Origin: Distichodus sexfasciatus
Taxonomy: Eukaryota; Chordata; Actinopteri; Characiformes; Distichodontidae
Reading direction: 5' to 3'
Assembly (NCBI GenBank): GCA_032718565.1
Contig: JAVGVS010000492.1
Span: 124,001-188,000 of the forward strand
Length of the DNA stretch: 64,000 nucleotides
Position numbers and translations under genes: made by a program
Shown here: positions 11,801-21,935 of the stretch, in pieces
Layout: each line of letters starts with the position of its first letter
Numbering within the stretch: the first letter of the stretch is position 1
Notes under the pieces: generated by a model
What the model was told of the DNA's origin: nothing
What the model saw: the letters and a program-made list of their open reading frames with translations, nothing else
Database searches by the model: none

Positions 11801-14800
11801 AGCTACTGACGACGTTTGACGTTCAGGATTTCCATTTGCCAGATGATGAGTTTGGCCAGCTGAAGCTAGAAAGGCTCTGTTCAAATGTGTCCTATGCTAA
11901 CGTGGAACCCCTGACCCCACGTATCAACATGAGCCACATTGGCAGGCGTCGTAGCTTTAGAATCCGCAGGAATACTGTTAGCTCTGGTGTTTTGGGTGTA
12001 GAGAGCGAGGTGTACACTCCAGAACTGCTTCCACCCAGTACCTTGCTGGACTGTAGCTTTCCTCTGAGTCAACTTAGTTCTGGTGATCAATCACAGATGA
12101 AAGACGTGCACATAGAAACTTCAGACCTTGGGCAGCTCAAGTCTGGGCAGGATGAGGATCAAGCAGATGAAGATCAAATGACCGGATCTCAGTACGACAT
12201 CGGAACGTCTGACAAGGAAAAGGTGAACAGAGGTATAGACTCTGGTGAAGCATGCCCTGCTCTCCCAGTGGTGCTAAACCTCAGCTTGTCCTCGACATCC
12301 TTTACCCAGCGGGCTCCTGATCCTTTCCTACCGTCTCTGGGCATGACTCCTCGTCATGTCAGTCCCAGTTCAACCCTGATCCTCAATCCTTTTGCCTCCT
12401 CTCCTTCTGATCGAGGTCTTGTTCCAAATTCTTCCCAGGTCTTGGAGAATGGGTCCTCCAGTCCCATTACAGTCACAAAGATGCCTGGAAGGGAGGCGAC
12501 AGATTGTCAGGCCATGTCTTCATCCCAGGCTTCGATCCAAACACAGAATAAGACTATGGCTGATAGTAGGATTCAAGAAGAGGAGAGTTTGCAGTCTGGA
12601 CCCGATTCAGAAGAACTGGCCAAACTGCTAAGACCTGAAGGTTACAATTTGACAGGTTCAGAGCAGGTTACCGTGATTCAATCCCTTTCAGCTGTTTCTG
12701 ACAGTCTACCGCAAGAAGTCCATCAACGTAAAGATGGACTTGCCATTTCTGAAAATGAGATTTCAACCCAGAGAAGCTTGTCTTCACAAAATTTCCATGA
12801 TGAGGCTGACTCTGCTTCAAAGAAGGCTGACCAGATCCAGATACCCTCAAACCAACACCATGGTATGACTGAATCTGCTCGCCAAGACCTCCAGTCTACT
12901 GGTGCAAAAAGTCTTTCCCAAGATTGGTTTGCTAAAACAAGTCAATGCTTGGATGATGTGCCTGTCAGCGACGTTCTCCAGAAGACCCACACTTTAAAGG
13001 TACGTATGTTTGTACTTGCCTTTCAGGAAAGTTGGCACATAGTTTGTTTTATAGGCTTAATCATTGGAATGGGTCTTGTTTCATCTGATTGATCTGCTTA
13101 GAGTTGGAGTATCTGCTAGTGGTAGGAAACCTGTCTGTGTTAGGGTAAAGGTGTTAGTACATGGATGAAGTACACTCACCACACATTTGAGCCAAATTTG
13201 AAAGGGCGAATTTAACAGGACGTCTTATACACTTTTAGAAAGACGCTCAAGGATCTTTTATAGGCTCGGAATGTCAGTATGTGACATTTTGATTCAGTGT
13301 CATTGCACAGGGATATTAGGGTCCCCTCCCCTCACAAATATTTTAATGTGAGAGCGCCTTCAGCTTCGTCAGTTTGTTTCTCTCTGCAGGCGCTGGACGA
13401 AGGTTGCGTGTTGGACGCCTGCTTGTTAGAGTTGACCGCCGAGCACTGGTTATTGTGTGTGGCCGATGAGTGGAGTGTGTATGCTTGGGCACGGAGTGAA
13501 GGAGCGCAGGAGTGGAGTCTTCTACACACGTGGACCTTTACGCAGGTTAACAATGCATTTTTGATAGAGCTGCTTGAAAAAGTTTTTTGTATTGTTCTGC
13601 AGATGAGATTTTATTTTTTATTTGCTCTCTTTCTCCAGTCCATCATCTCACTCCAGGCCGTTCTAGACTCTGCAGGTTTGCTTTGTGTGTCCCTGGGGAG
13701 GCTGGAGATCACAGAAGTGAGGTGTGTGATATTTTATTAATATGTGTACAGCTTTTTCAGCAAATTTATCAGTGTATTATCAGTGTAAAGCATTTCTGAG
13801 CAGCATTGCATGTACGAAAGGTGATAGGAATTATTATAAACATTATGGGGCGGTTTTCCAGACAGGGATTAAGACTAGTTCTGAACTATATTTCTTTTTC
13901 AATGGAAAATCTCCATTCAAAACACTCTGTAATCCAGGACTAGTCTTAATCTCTTTCTGGGAAACCACCCCTATATGTTCAACATTTGTGTGTTTGTGTG
14001 TGTGTGCGCAGGACGTTGTACTGTCCCACAACGGCTGGTGAGTTTTCTCAGGCGCAGGTGTGTGTAGGAGCTCTGCAGGCAGTGTGTGTTGTGTGTGAAC
14101 GCAGACTGGTGTGTTGCTCTATTCCTGGCGTTCAGCAGCAGGTCACCGTGTTCACACTCACACAGGAGGGCTGGTACGGCTGAAATAAACACACACCACA
14201 CTCACACACACACACACACAGGGCTGATAGCATTCACGTGCCCCGCCGGATCTCCGGCGTACCGACGTGGCTGCGAAATAAAAATAAAAATAAAAGGTTC
14301 GCCCAGTGATCTGACACTAGATCCGAGAGGCGCAGCTCAGCGCGCAGCTTTCACTCTCAACCACACAAACAATAGGCCTACTAGCCAATAAGCCAATTCA
14401 GAAATAGGGAAGGAGCGAGCCTTGCGTCTTGGCCAAACAGATTGATACGGATCCAGCAGTCGCTGGAACGCAAACCGTAAGTCGTGGACGGCGCGTTTAT
14501 GAAGTCAGGGGAAGACACCAAAGATGTCGATAAAGGCATAAGGAATAAATGACGCTGGGCTTGGATTGAGGAGGTGGGTAGTGACGAAAAGCCCTTTGGA
14601 AGCTGGTGCCAAAAGCTCCGGCAACCAGGAACATGCTTCTGCACTTCTGCGCAAGGAAGCTGCTATATGGAACTAGCGGGAGAAAAGTGCTTTTTCGCGT
14701 GGCTAATTAAAAAAATTGGCTTGTGCTCCTTCATTGCTGAGCATGACCTAAAACGGCTTGCCATACCCTGCTCACCTCCCGGGCATGGAAAAAAGTAACC

Positions 14801-16258
14801 AAAAGTATTGTTTTATAAACCAAAACCTGAAATAATAAACTAATACCAGCAGAAAATCACATTAAGTTGCATTACATAACTAATATTGACAATTCATATT
14901 ATTATTAATGTTTAATATTCCCTATATTCTCTATGTACATTCTCTATGGATAAATAATTAATATCTCTCTGCAGTGTAGCAGATTCTCGTGCCCTGGCCT
15001 CTACTGAACGAAGTGTTTGTGCCTTGGCAGCAGTGGAAGGGCAACGAGATGCTTTGATTGGCTGGACCGAGTGTCACACGCTGCTCATATGGTGAGAGGC
15101 CGATCCCGTTCTGCACGTTTAAAGGGATTCACAAAAGTCACAAAAGCCATTTTTAGCTCTGTATAACGTCTAAATGACTTGCCTGTGCTGCCTCACATAC
15201 CGTGTGACATACCGTTTTGCATTAAATTCGAAAAACTAATTTCAGTCAAATGTAAGGCATATTTAGTGTGATTCTACTTTAATTATCATGTTCTTACATT
15301 GACTGTTAGCATCATTAGCTTATTACTGCCAGACTCTTTGAATACATTTTTATATATTTTTTGAGATTATTTATCCATGCCTTCATTTAATCTACAGTAA
15401 TTCCCCCAAAATACTTGTTGTTCTTTATTTTCTCAGGAACATGAAGTCCGGTCTTCTGCTCCAGAGCCTCCAACTGACCGGTGCAGCGCCCACTTCCACC
15501 TGTTTAAGGGGATATTCATACAAGGTGGGGAGCTTACAGGGGTTCCTCATGAGCACTGTCACCTCACAGCAGAAAGTTCCTGGGTTCGATCCCCGGGTCC
15601 GTAGTCACAGGACAGAGGTAGCGGTTCAGATAATGAATGAATGTTCTAACAAAAACGTACATTGACACATGAAGCATCGTGCCTTATGCAAAAATTCTCT
15701 TCAGGTACATAAAACTTTTTCCAAACGGTCAAGTATGCATAGAAATTGTGTGTTTGTGTCCTGCAGGGGGCGCTGTGTGTACTGCTGCAGAGCAGCGCTG
15801 AGGACGAGTCTCTGCTCTTCGCTTTGATCGCTGCAAACCCACTGACGGGAAAACACACCACGTTGAGCTCCATCCGACATCCAACTCCACACACGGCCAG
15901 GTCTTACACTCACTGGAACCGAACCATCACTCATGATACAGTGTCCAACATCATCCTTTCTTCTTTTATCTTTTGGGTGATTGTATTTTCACTATGGAAA
16001 TGACCCTCTCCTCCATCTGTCCCCAGGCTGTTGGACGGCGACGTCTGCGGCTCGTCTCTCGTGGCGGTGTTCCGGTCTGGCCGCTTGGCCTTGTGGGACA
16101 TGAGAGGAGGCGGAGCTGCGCTGTGGGTGGGTGGAGCAGCAGCAGAGTCTTGCCACCTGGCCAAGTGGGCAGGGCCAAATATGCTAATCACGGGACACAC
16201 CAATGGGGACATTGGACTTTTTCACTATAAAGTTCCACATGATGTGAAGTCAGTGTGA
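8822..16258 (+). CDS. palb2: PALB2, partner and localizer of BRCA2
   Basis: Complete gene. Coding exons: 8831-8896, 9746-9805, 10052-10205, 10326-11609, 11726-12999, 13390-13545, 13639-13721, 14012-14173, 14975-15091, 15437-15524, 15767-15900, 16027-16258. All junctions are GT-AG and in phase, giving 1269 residues (human about 1186). The first coding exon probably starts at 8822 after an acceptor, so an upstream 5' UTR exon is likely (possible donor at 8653). Domains: N-terminal coiled coil (about residues 23-57; LRKQLELLKSEYERTAQRLQ) for BRCA1 and self-association; chromatin-association motif near 340 with FPVEYYVRTTR, matching human; a basic RPRGRGR/RRGRG stretch near 400; an FDVQDFHLPDDEFGQLKLE segment near 552, matching the conserved region around the human MRG15-binding part; and the C-terminal WD40 propeller (about 947-1269) that binds BRCA2, ending in a GHTNGDIGLFHY strand. 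The protein acts in the nucleus, bringing BRCA2 and RAD51 to breaks. Confidence 0.95.
13847..13973. mobile_element. Hairpin MITE in palb2 intron 7
   Basis: Near-perfect inverted arms: GGGGCGGTTTTCC...GATTAAGACTAGT on the left and ACTAGTCTTAATC...GGAAACCACCCC on the right, with a short AT-rich centre. A fragment of the same family appears at about 52238-52330 (GGATTAAGCCTAGTCTTGG). It lies wholly in the intron and leaves both neighbouring exons intact. Confidence 0.7.
14206..14960. repeat. palb2 intron 8 insert with (CA)n and an unclassified GC-richer segment
   Basis: A short CA run at about 14203-14220 is followed by roughly 580 bases that are more GC-rich than other introns and include an ATAAAAATAAAAATAAAA run. 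No coding frame continues PALB2 here, since the frames on both sides join exactly by skipping it. It may be an inserted repeat of unknown type. Confidence 0.35.
15545..15630 (+). mobile_element. tRNA-derived SINE fragment in palb2 intron 10
   Basis: Contains GCACTGTCACCTCACAGC followed by TGGGTTCGATCCCCGGG, a perfect B-box region, the head of a very common fish SINE. It begins about 20 bases after the donor at 15525 and does not disturb the exon. Confidence 0.6.
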
Positions 16259-16313
16259 AGCTTATTAAGGGCTTTTTGTGCTAATATTTATATATAAAGA
16301 GTATTAATGTTTT

Positions 16314-16501
16314 ATCAGAAAAATGGTTATAATCCAACTGTGTTAGTAATTGATTCATTTGAAAAATTGTAATAAAATGTTTACTCTTACTGTATTTGAA
16401 CACAGAAATCAGAAAAATGGTTATAATCCAACTGTGTTAGTAATTGATTCATTTGAAAAATTGTAATAAAATGTTTACTCTTACTGTATTTGAACACAGA
16501 A
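16314..16501 (+). repeat. Exact 94-bp tandem duplication in the palb2 3' UTR
   Basis: Two adjacent copies, 16314-16407 and 16408-16501, read essentially identically. Each holds one AATAAA (16371-16376 and 16465-16470), so the duplication doubles the poly(A) signal. A third AATAAA lies near 16629. Confidence 0.85.
16371..16376 (+). promoter_or_regulatory. First poly(A) signal AATAAA of palb2
   Basis: First AATAAA after the palb2 stop, about 113 bases downstream; its duplicate is at 16465-16470 and another candidate lies near 16629. Which is used cannot be read from sequence. Confidence 0.55.
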
Positions 16502-17138
16502 ATACTCAACACTCAACAGATTTTAATTAAAAGTTGTGCAGAAATTTCCTCTGCCTTATTGATGTATTTAGAAGTGTATATTTGTACTTTGTATTTGCCT
16601 TTATAAATAAGTTGCTTTTGTAAATTGAAATAAACATATTTTAAAGGCTGTTCAGGGGATTGTATTGTTGGGATAACATGAAGATTCTTAACACATTGTG
16701 ATCTGATCCGGGATCTGTGTTTGTTGCACAGTTTCACAGATTTCTTCTTATGATTTGATCAGAAATTCGCTGCTGTAGTGTTACAGCGGGACGCGTTGCT
16801 ACTGCAGTACACGAATTTGGCCAGCAGAGTGGAGCCGATTACAGCGAGTGAATCCCGATTCGGTCGCTTACAAACTACACAATACAAACTAATGCGGTAT
16901 ATCTTTAATTTAGACATTATCAATATATAGATATTACAATATCTACATAATAATTATATTTTTTCATATCATTATGTATACTTTGTTTTTAATGTAAATG
17001 GCGGGGTTCGTATTTTATATTATCACCACAAATTCTGCAATGTGTAGCATGCTTGGATAAATTCTGATTCTGATTTTATTTTTGTGTTATCTTATTTTGT
17101 CCTTGTGTATTATGAAAAATGTCTTAAACATTATTATT

Positions 17139-17141
<3 letters not shown>

Positions 17142-17168
<27 letters not shown>
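17142..17168 (+). repeat. (TG)n microsatellite upstream of ndufab1
   Basis: An uninterrupted GT/TG run about 27 bases long, roughly 155 bases before the presumed ndufab1 start codon and so inside its probable promoter. No TATA box is evident. Confidence 0.8.
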
Positions 17169-17169
<1 letters not shown>

Positions 17170-17322
17170 CACTAAGGATAAAACTAACGTTTATATATAT
17201 ATACATATCTCGCGTGACCGCCACTTCTCGTCTTTTCGGTCTGCGCGAGCAACGGTGGGTTAAGGCGCGCACGCGCACTGTCGCAATCTTGGTACTGGTG
17301 CATTGTGGGAGCTGCGTGAAAG

Positions 17323-17966
17323 ATGGCAGCGCGCATCCTCGTCCGGTGTGTCGTTCCCTCGGTCAGCGTTGGTGGTGTTGAATCGGTGCGGCGCGCGGTA
17401 AGCCACCGGTAGCAATGGCGCAATTCACTCCTGTGCAAGTCACGCGTTTTCTCACTGGCCTCGTGGCGGAGATCGGCCTGACGCAGGTGGGCTGCTGTTG
17501 GCGGAGTCGAGCTGCGCGGTCACGAGCGATGACCTACGCGCTCGCGGCAAGTCGGAGGAGTTTTTAACGGGGTTTTAACGATTTCAAATCAGCGTTACTC
17601 AGCCACAGCGCGATCGCCCTGTTTTGCACTCAGTTGTTTTATTTAAGTTGTGACCTAATACGTTTGCTATGTATGTGTAGTGTATTTGTGTGTGTGTGTG
17701 CGCGCGTGTGTTTATTAATGATTGTCTCCGGTAACGGCAGGTGACGTGCAGTTCGCCCCACGTCGTGCAGTGGCGTCGGTACGGAGATTTGCCCCCACGT
17801 TAACCTTGAACTCCATCAGGACCAGGTTCTGGCAAATCCTTAAGCTGTACGACAAGATCAACCCCGAAGGTAAATATGAGAGAAAAATTGTGTAAAAACA
17901 TATATGTGTGTGACAAGAGAGTATATGAATATTTGTGTATAAATATATATGCGAGTGCATGAGTGT

Positions 17967-18051
<85 letters not shown>

Positions 18052-18068
18052 TATGCACTCGGATATAG

Positions 18069-18099
<31 letters not shown>

Positions 18100-19189
18100 C
18101 TCTCTATATGTAAAAAAGATGTATATATGTACTGTATGCACTGTGTAGGAGTGTGTGTGAGCAGGGGCGTCGTAGTGGGGGGAAAAAGGGGACTGACTTA
18201 CCAGGGCCCCAAGTGGGTAGAGGGCCCTTGAGAAGTGCGGAATTTTATTTTATTATTGGGAGGGGGACCATGGAGACTGCTTGTGTATAGGACCCAGAAT
18301 TTGGTGCTACGTCCCTGTGTGAGAGAGAGAGTAAATATAAATGTGAGTGTGTGCATATGTATAATTTAAAAAAAAAGAATAAATAAATGTAAAGTATTTG
18401 TGTCTGTGTGCATCCACACATTTATCTCCTGAGATGTGCATGTTTGTGTATCTTCTATAAGGAACATAATGATGCATCAGAGGTTAAATCTGTAGTACTT
18501 AGTTGATGAGTATTTATATGAGTAATTATTGGTCTAGACATTAATAATAATAATAATAACAACCATGTTTATGTGCCACTCAGCTGGAGGCGACGTCTCA
18601 CTTCATGAAAGATTTGGGGCTGGACAGCCTCGACCAGGTGGAGATCATCATGGCCATGGAGGACGAATTTGGTTTGTTTTACTGTTCCTTTAACATTTTT
18701 ATATTCAACCTAAATACGTGTGGAGAAGATCAACTGGATGAAGGATGGAGCCTTATAACAATAATACATTTATATTTGCATGATATTTGTGATTTGTCTA
18801 AAACATTCAGAGTTCCGAATCAGTTTTGGGTTTAGGGCCCTTCTCTAAAACCTCAAGGCGTCCGAAGCAGGTTTAAGGCTCATCTGTAATCTATGAGGCT
18901 TTTAAATTTGATTTACGGACACTTTCTCAGCCATGATGTTTCCATTTGGGTTTAACAGCCTTCTTTAAACCACCATGGAGGATTTCTTGACCCTTTAAGA
19001 CCTTAATCAGTAATTGTCCAATAGATGATACTGACTATTAAATGACCAACTGAGAAAACTCATTTTCATGTGATATCTCTTTACTTTCGGTTTTTAGGAT
19101 TTGAAATCCCTGACGCAGAAGCAGAGAAGCTAATGACTCCCCAGGAGATTGTGCAGTACATCGCTGACAAGAAAGACGTCTATGAATGA
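17323..19189 (+). CDS. ndufab1: Mitochondrial acyl carrier protein (NDUFAB1), 5' exons out of frame
   Basis: Mitochondrial ACP, which carries fatty acyl chains on a phosphopantetheine arm and is a subunit of complex I. Exon 3 (18584-18671) encodes HFMKDLGLDSLDQVEIIMAM, with the modified Ser in DSLD. Exon 4 (19098-19189) encodes the end, to KKDVYE and stop. These two are perfect and join in phase. Exon 1 starts at ATG 17323 (MAARILVRCV) and probably ends at the donor at 17487. Exon 2 is 17741-17869 and holds RYGDLPP and later LKLYDKINPE. These pieces lie in different frames: the MAAR frame meets TAG at 17410, the RYGDLPP frame meets TAA at 17801, and the LKLYDK frame does not join exon 3 in phase. 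So the 5' half has at least two or three small indels, either base errors in the assembly or real decay of one of two teleost duplicates. It sits 1.07 kb after palb2 on the same strand, as in the mammalian neighbourhood. Confidence 0.8.
17953..18094. repeat. (AT)n palindrome in ndufab1 intron 2
   Basis: A long AT run (about 17975-18038) is flanked by inverted arms: GAGTGCATGAGTGTGTATGT on the left and CACACACACTTATGCACTC on the right. The whole is a nearly perfect hairpin of about 108 bases, followed by a second AT run to about 18094. The many Ile-Tyr frames in both strands here come from this repeat. Confidence 0.8.
18163..18318 (+). repeat. Dispersed repeat copy in ndufab1 intron 2
   Basis: Starts GGGGCGTCGTAGTGGGG and ends near CCAGAATTTGGTGCTACG, so its ends are short inverted repeats (CGTAG / CTACG). 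It is related to 505-612, where the interior is shorter. No coding content. Confidence 0.55.
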
Positions 19190-19314
19190 GTTTAGTTTTT
19201 GTGCTGTAAGTCATCCCAATGTCAGTAATTACCCTTATCAGTACAGTGTAATTGAACATGTTTTGTATTTATGAAATTGAAACACTGATCCCATAGCAAA
19301 TGTAAGGACACATG

Positions 19315-19320
19315 AATAAA
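19315..19320 (+). promoter_or_regulatory. Poly(A) signal AATAAA of ndufab1
   Basis: First AATAAA after the ndufab1 stop, 125 bases downstream, followed by a T/G-rich stretch, as expected for a short housekeeping 3' UTR. Confidence 0.65.
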
Positions 19321-19329
19321 CGCTTCACT

Positions 19330-21935
19330 GCTCTTTTGTCCTCTGTTAGGGGTGTGAGACTCTTTTTGACTTTGTATTTTTCTCCACTTTACAGGTACAA
19401 TGTTTCAATGAGACGGAACACTCATTTTGTTCAACTATAAAAGTATATACCTGTTTGTAGTCCTTTTTTTGGAATCTCTCTGTGTGATTGGTAGGATCTG
19501 CCAATTCCTAGATGTTGGATAGCGGTTACAATTCACTGCAGTTCCAGTCTCGGGGACCCTCTGACCTGAAATATGTCCAAATGTTCCCTGACTTTGGTCA
19601 TCTTGTGTAATTGGTAAGGAACTTGCCGGACAGCTGGTCGGCCCTGGTACTGGATGGTGAATATTACTGCATTAAAAACTGAGTAATTCATATTCAGAAT
19701 GTTGCCAGAATAAAATATTTCAATCCTTAATTTCAGTTCAGCCCAGTTCATGTCTTGCAGCTTGCAGATCTATCTTGTACAAACTTTAGTATATTTTCAT
19801 ACAGATTTGAAATGCTGAAGAAGCAAATGAATGAATGGATAAGTTGGCATCCCAAATTTTATGTGTTGTATCCCTGTTGAAAATTGATAGCCTGGTCAAA
19901 AAAACCAGACGCATGCGAACAGTGCCATCTAGTGAAGTTGCTTGTTTTAATTTATTTTTAGGCAGGCTTGTAACTCTGTCCTCAGCTGCATTAATCCTCT
20001 GAGTTCTGAAATTTAATTCTTTACTGGTCATTTATAACTTATAAGCAGTTGCTCTCTCATAACTTTTTATGTCAGTGTCTTCAATGTTATTTGTTGTATA
20101 CAGGCTTATACTGGTCACAAGTAGTGAAATGTAAACCAGGTTCACTCTTGAGGGACTTATTAAATAATTTTTAACTGGCGAATATATTAAAGGTGAAAGG
20201 AAATGTGAAGGTGTTTTTGTAAATACAACACTGACATTAACAGTTGTAGGTACGTCAAAGCAAAATATCTTTAATTCTTTAACAAAATCTTGAATGCAGA
20301 TTTCACCTTGAGACTCATTATTTCACGTGTTTAGTTTCATCAGCGATGTGATGACTGCACCAGCAAACATGGCTGATGATATTATCGTGCAGCTCTACTA
20401 AATGTTGACCCAAAGTGGGAGCGTCAGAGTTTTGGTTGCACTGTATATTTGGGAAATGTGGCCGTTTGTGACATGGATTAGCTGCAAAAATGTAGTGTTT
20501 AGGTTTGTGTCCAGTGAAATCTGTGGAACGCCTCTGGGTGAAGCCAGGTTTAAAGGAAGCTCCTGGTTTCCTCTTATGAATGTAAGCAGCCAGTCTGACT
20601 AACGTTTCCCTTTGAGGCGTCATTAAACGCTCAGCTCCCGCTGGGGCATTTATTGACGCTCTCTGCCAGTCTCTTGCTGTGGGGATGAGAGGGAGGATCC
20701 TGCCAGCTTCTGTTTGTCTTCATGCAACGCTCAGGTCCAATAGCAACTAAAATGCAATTCTATAATTAAATTTGGTGACAATGTTACATTACAATGTTAC
20801 TATATTGGGGCCTAGCCCATGATTGTAGGGGTTTGTTTTGGGGGAATGCAATCCACACACAATTTCTCTTATTCCTAAAAACGTCTGTTTGATCGATACA
20901 ATGGGAAACGTGTGATTTGCTGGAGAGACACTGCTATAGCCCATCATAGCATGGCTTGGCTTAAATGAAGACACATTTTCTTGTGACCATATTTTTTTTA
21001 TAATAAAAAGATGTGATGTTTCCGTGTCACTAATAAGCTCGGCGTTGTTAGCTTCAACGCCCTCACGTGCTCCTGCGAGGTTTTAAATGCTTCCGGTCTC
21101 GAGCTCCAACTGTGAGCCCTCAAGTGATGCACTAATAGCAGTCAGATGCTAACCTCACTGTAAACATACACACACGCACACTCCAGGGAAAACTCAATCA
21201 GATTAAGATTCTACCCAAACAAGCATTCACAAGTACTTCACATACATGTCCCCACCTAGCCACAAAAATCATACAACCTTTTACATTTCCCAGTTGTTTA
21301 GGTTATAGTTGCATCTTAAATACCACGTACACTTCTGCCCAAACAAAAACACACCTGTCGTATTATCTTTGAGGGCCTGTCAAATAAAACCTGCAACATT
21401 TCTTTAGACACGTCACCCCCATAATGAACTGATTTTACCATTCAGCAAAGCCACAATGTCCCCAAAATAACACAAAATATAAAACAATACTAACAACTCT
21501 AACCCAAACTTTAACCTCGGTAACCAAACGCAATTCTTTAAAATCCATAAATCTATATATTTTATTCATGATGACTGTCCCTCACGTATATAAATGTACC
21601 CACAAAGTCACAAACACCTGAAAAATACCAGGGTTTCCTACGAGTTGGGTCCTAAAATACCTAAAATCATTCACACACACACGCACACGTGCGTTTCATT
21701 TAAGTGAGTCGCGCGCAGGAGCAGTCTTTCCGTTGGCTCCAGATAGAAACTGACGCAGCTCAGAAACAGTCGGATTTTTTCCTTCTCTTTTATCGCATTA
21801 TTTACTATTTTAAAAAAGTTTATCACCGTTGTTGAGAAGAAACTTTGGCTAAAATATCGTTTTTCCTTCTAAATATATATTTTTATTTATGGAATCTGTG
21901 GACGCCTTGCTCTGTGGGATGTTTCTTGTCACAAA
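19330..21935. other. Spacer between ndufab1 and the mucin-like gene
   Basis: No exon is supported on either strand. About 21170-21690 is a dispersed repeat with CACACAC and CACAAAAAT words, related to 3110-3560. The last 250 bases before 21936 contain GTGAGTCGCGCGCAGGAGC and are a plausible promoter and 5' UTR for the following gene. The rest shows nothing recognisable. Confidence 0.4.

Noticed and set aside
16314..16501. CRISPR-like direct repeats
   Set aside because: Only two adjacent copies without spacers, in a vertebrate 3' UTR.
17715..18231. Ile-Tyr repeat open frames on both strands
   Set aside because: They translate the AT microsatellite in the ndufab1 intron.
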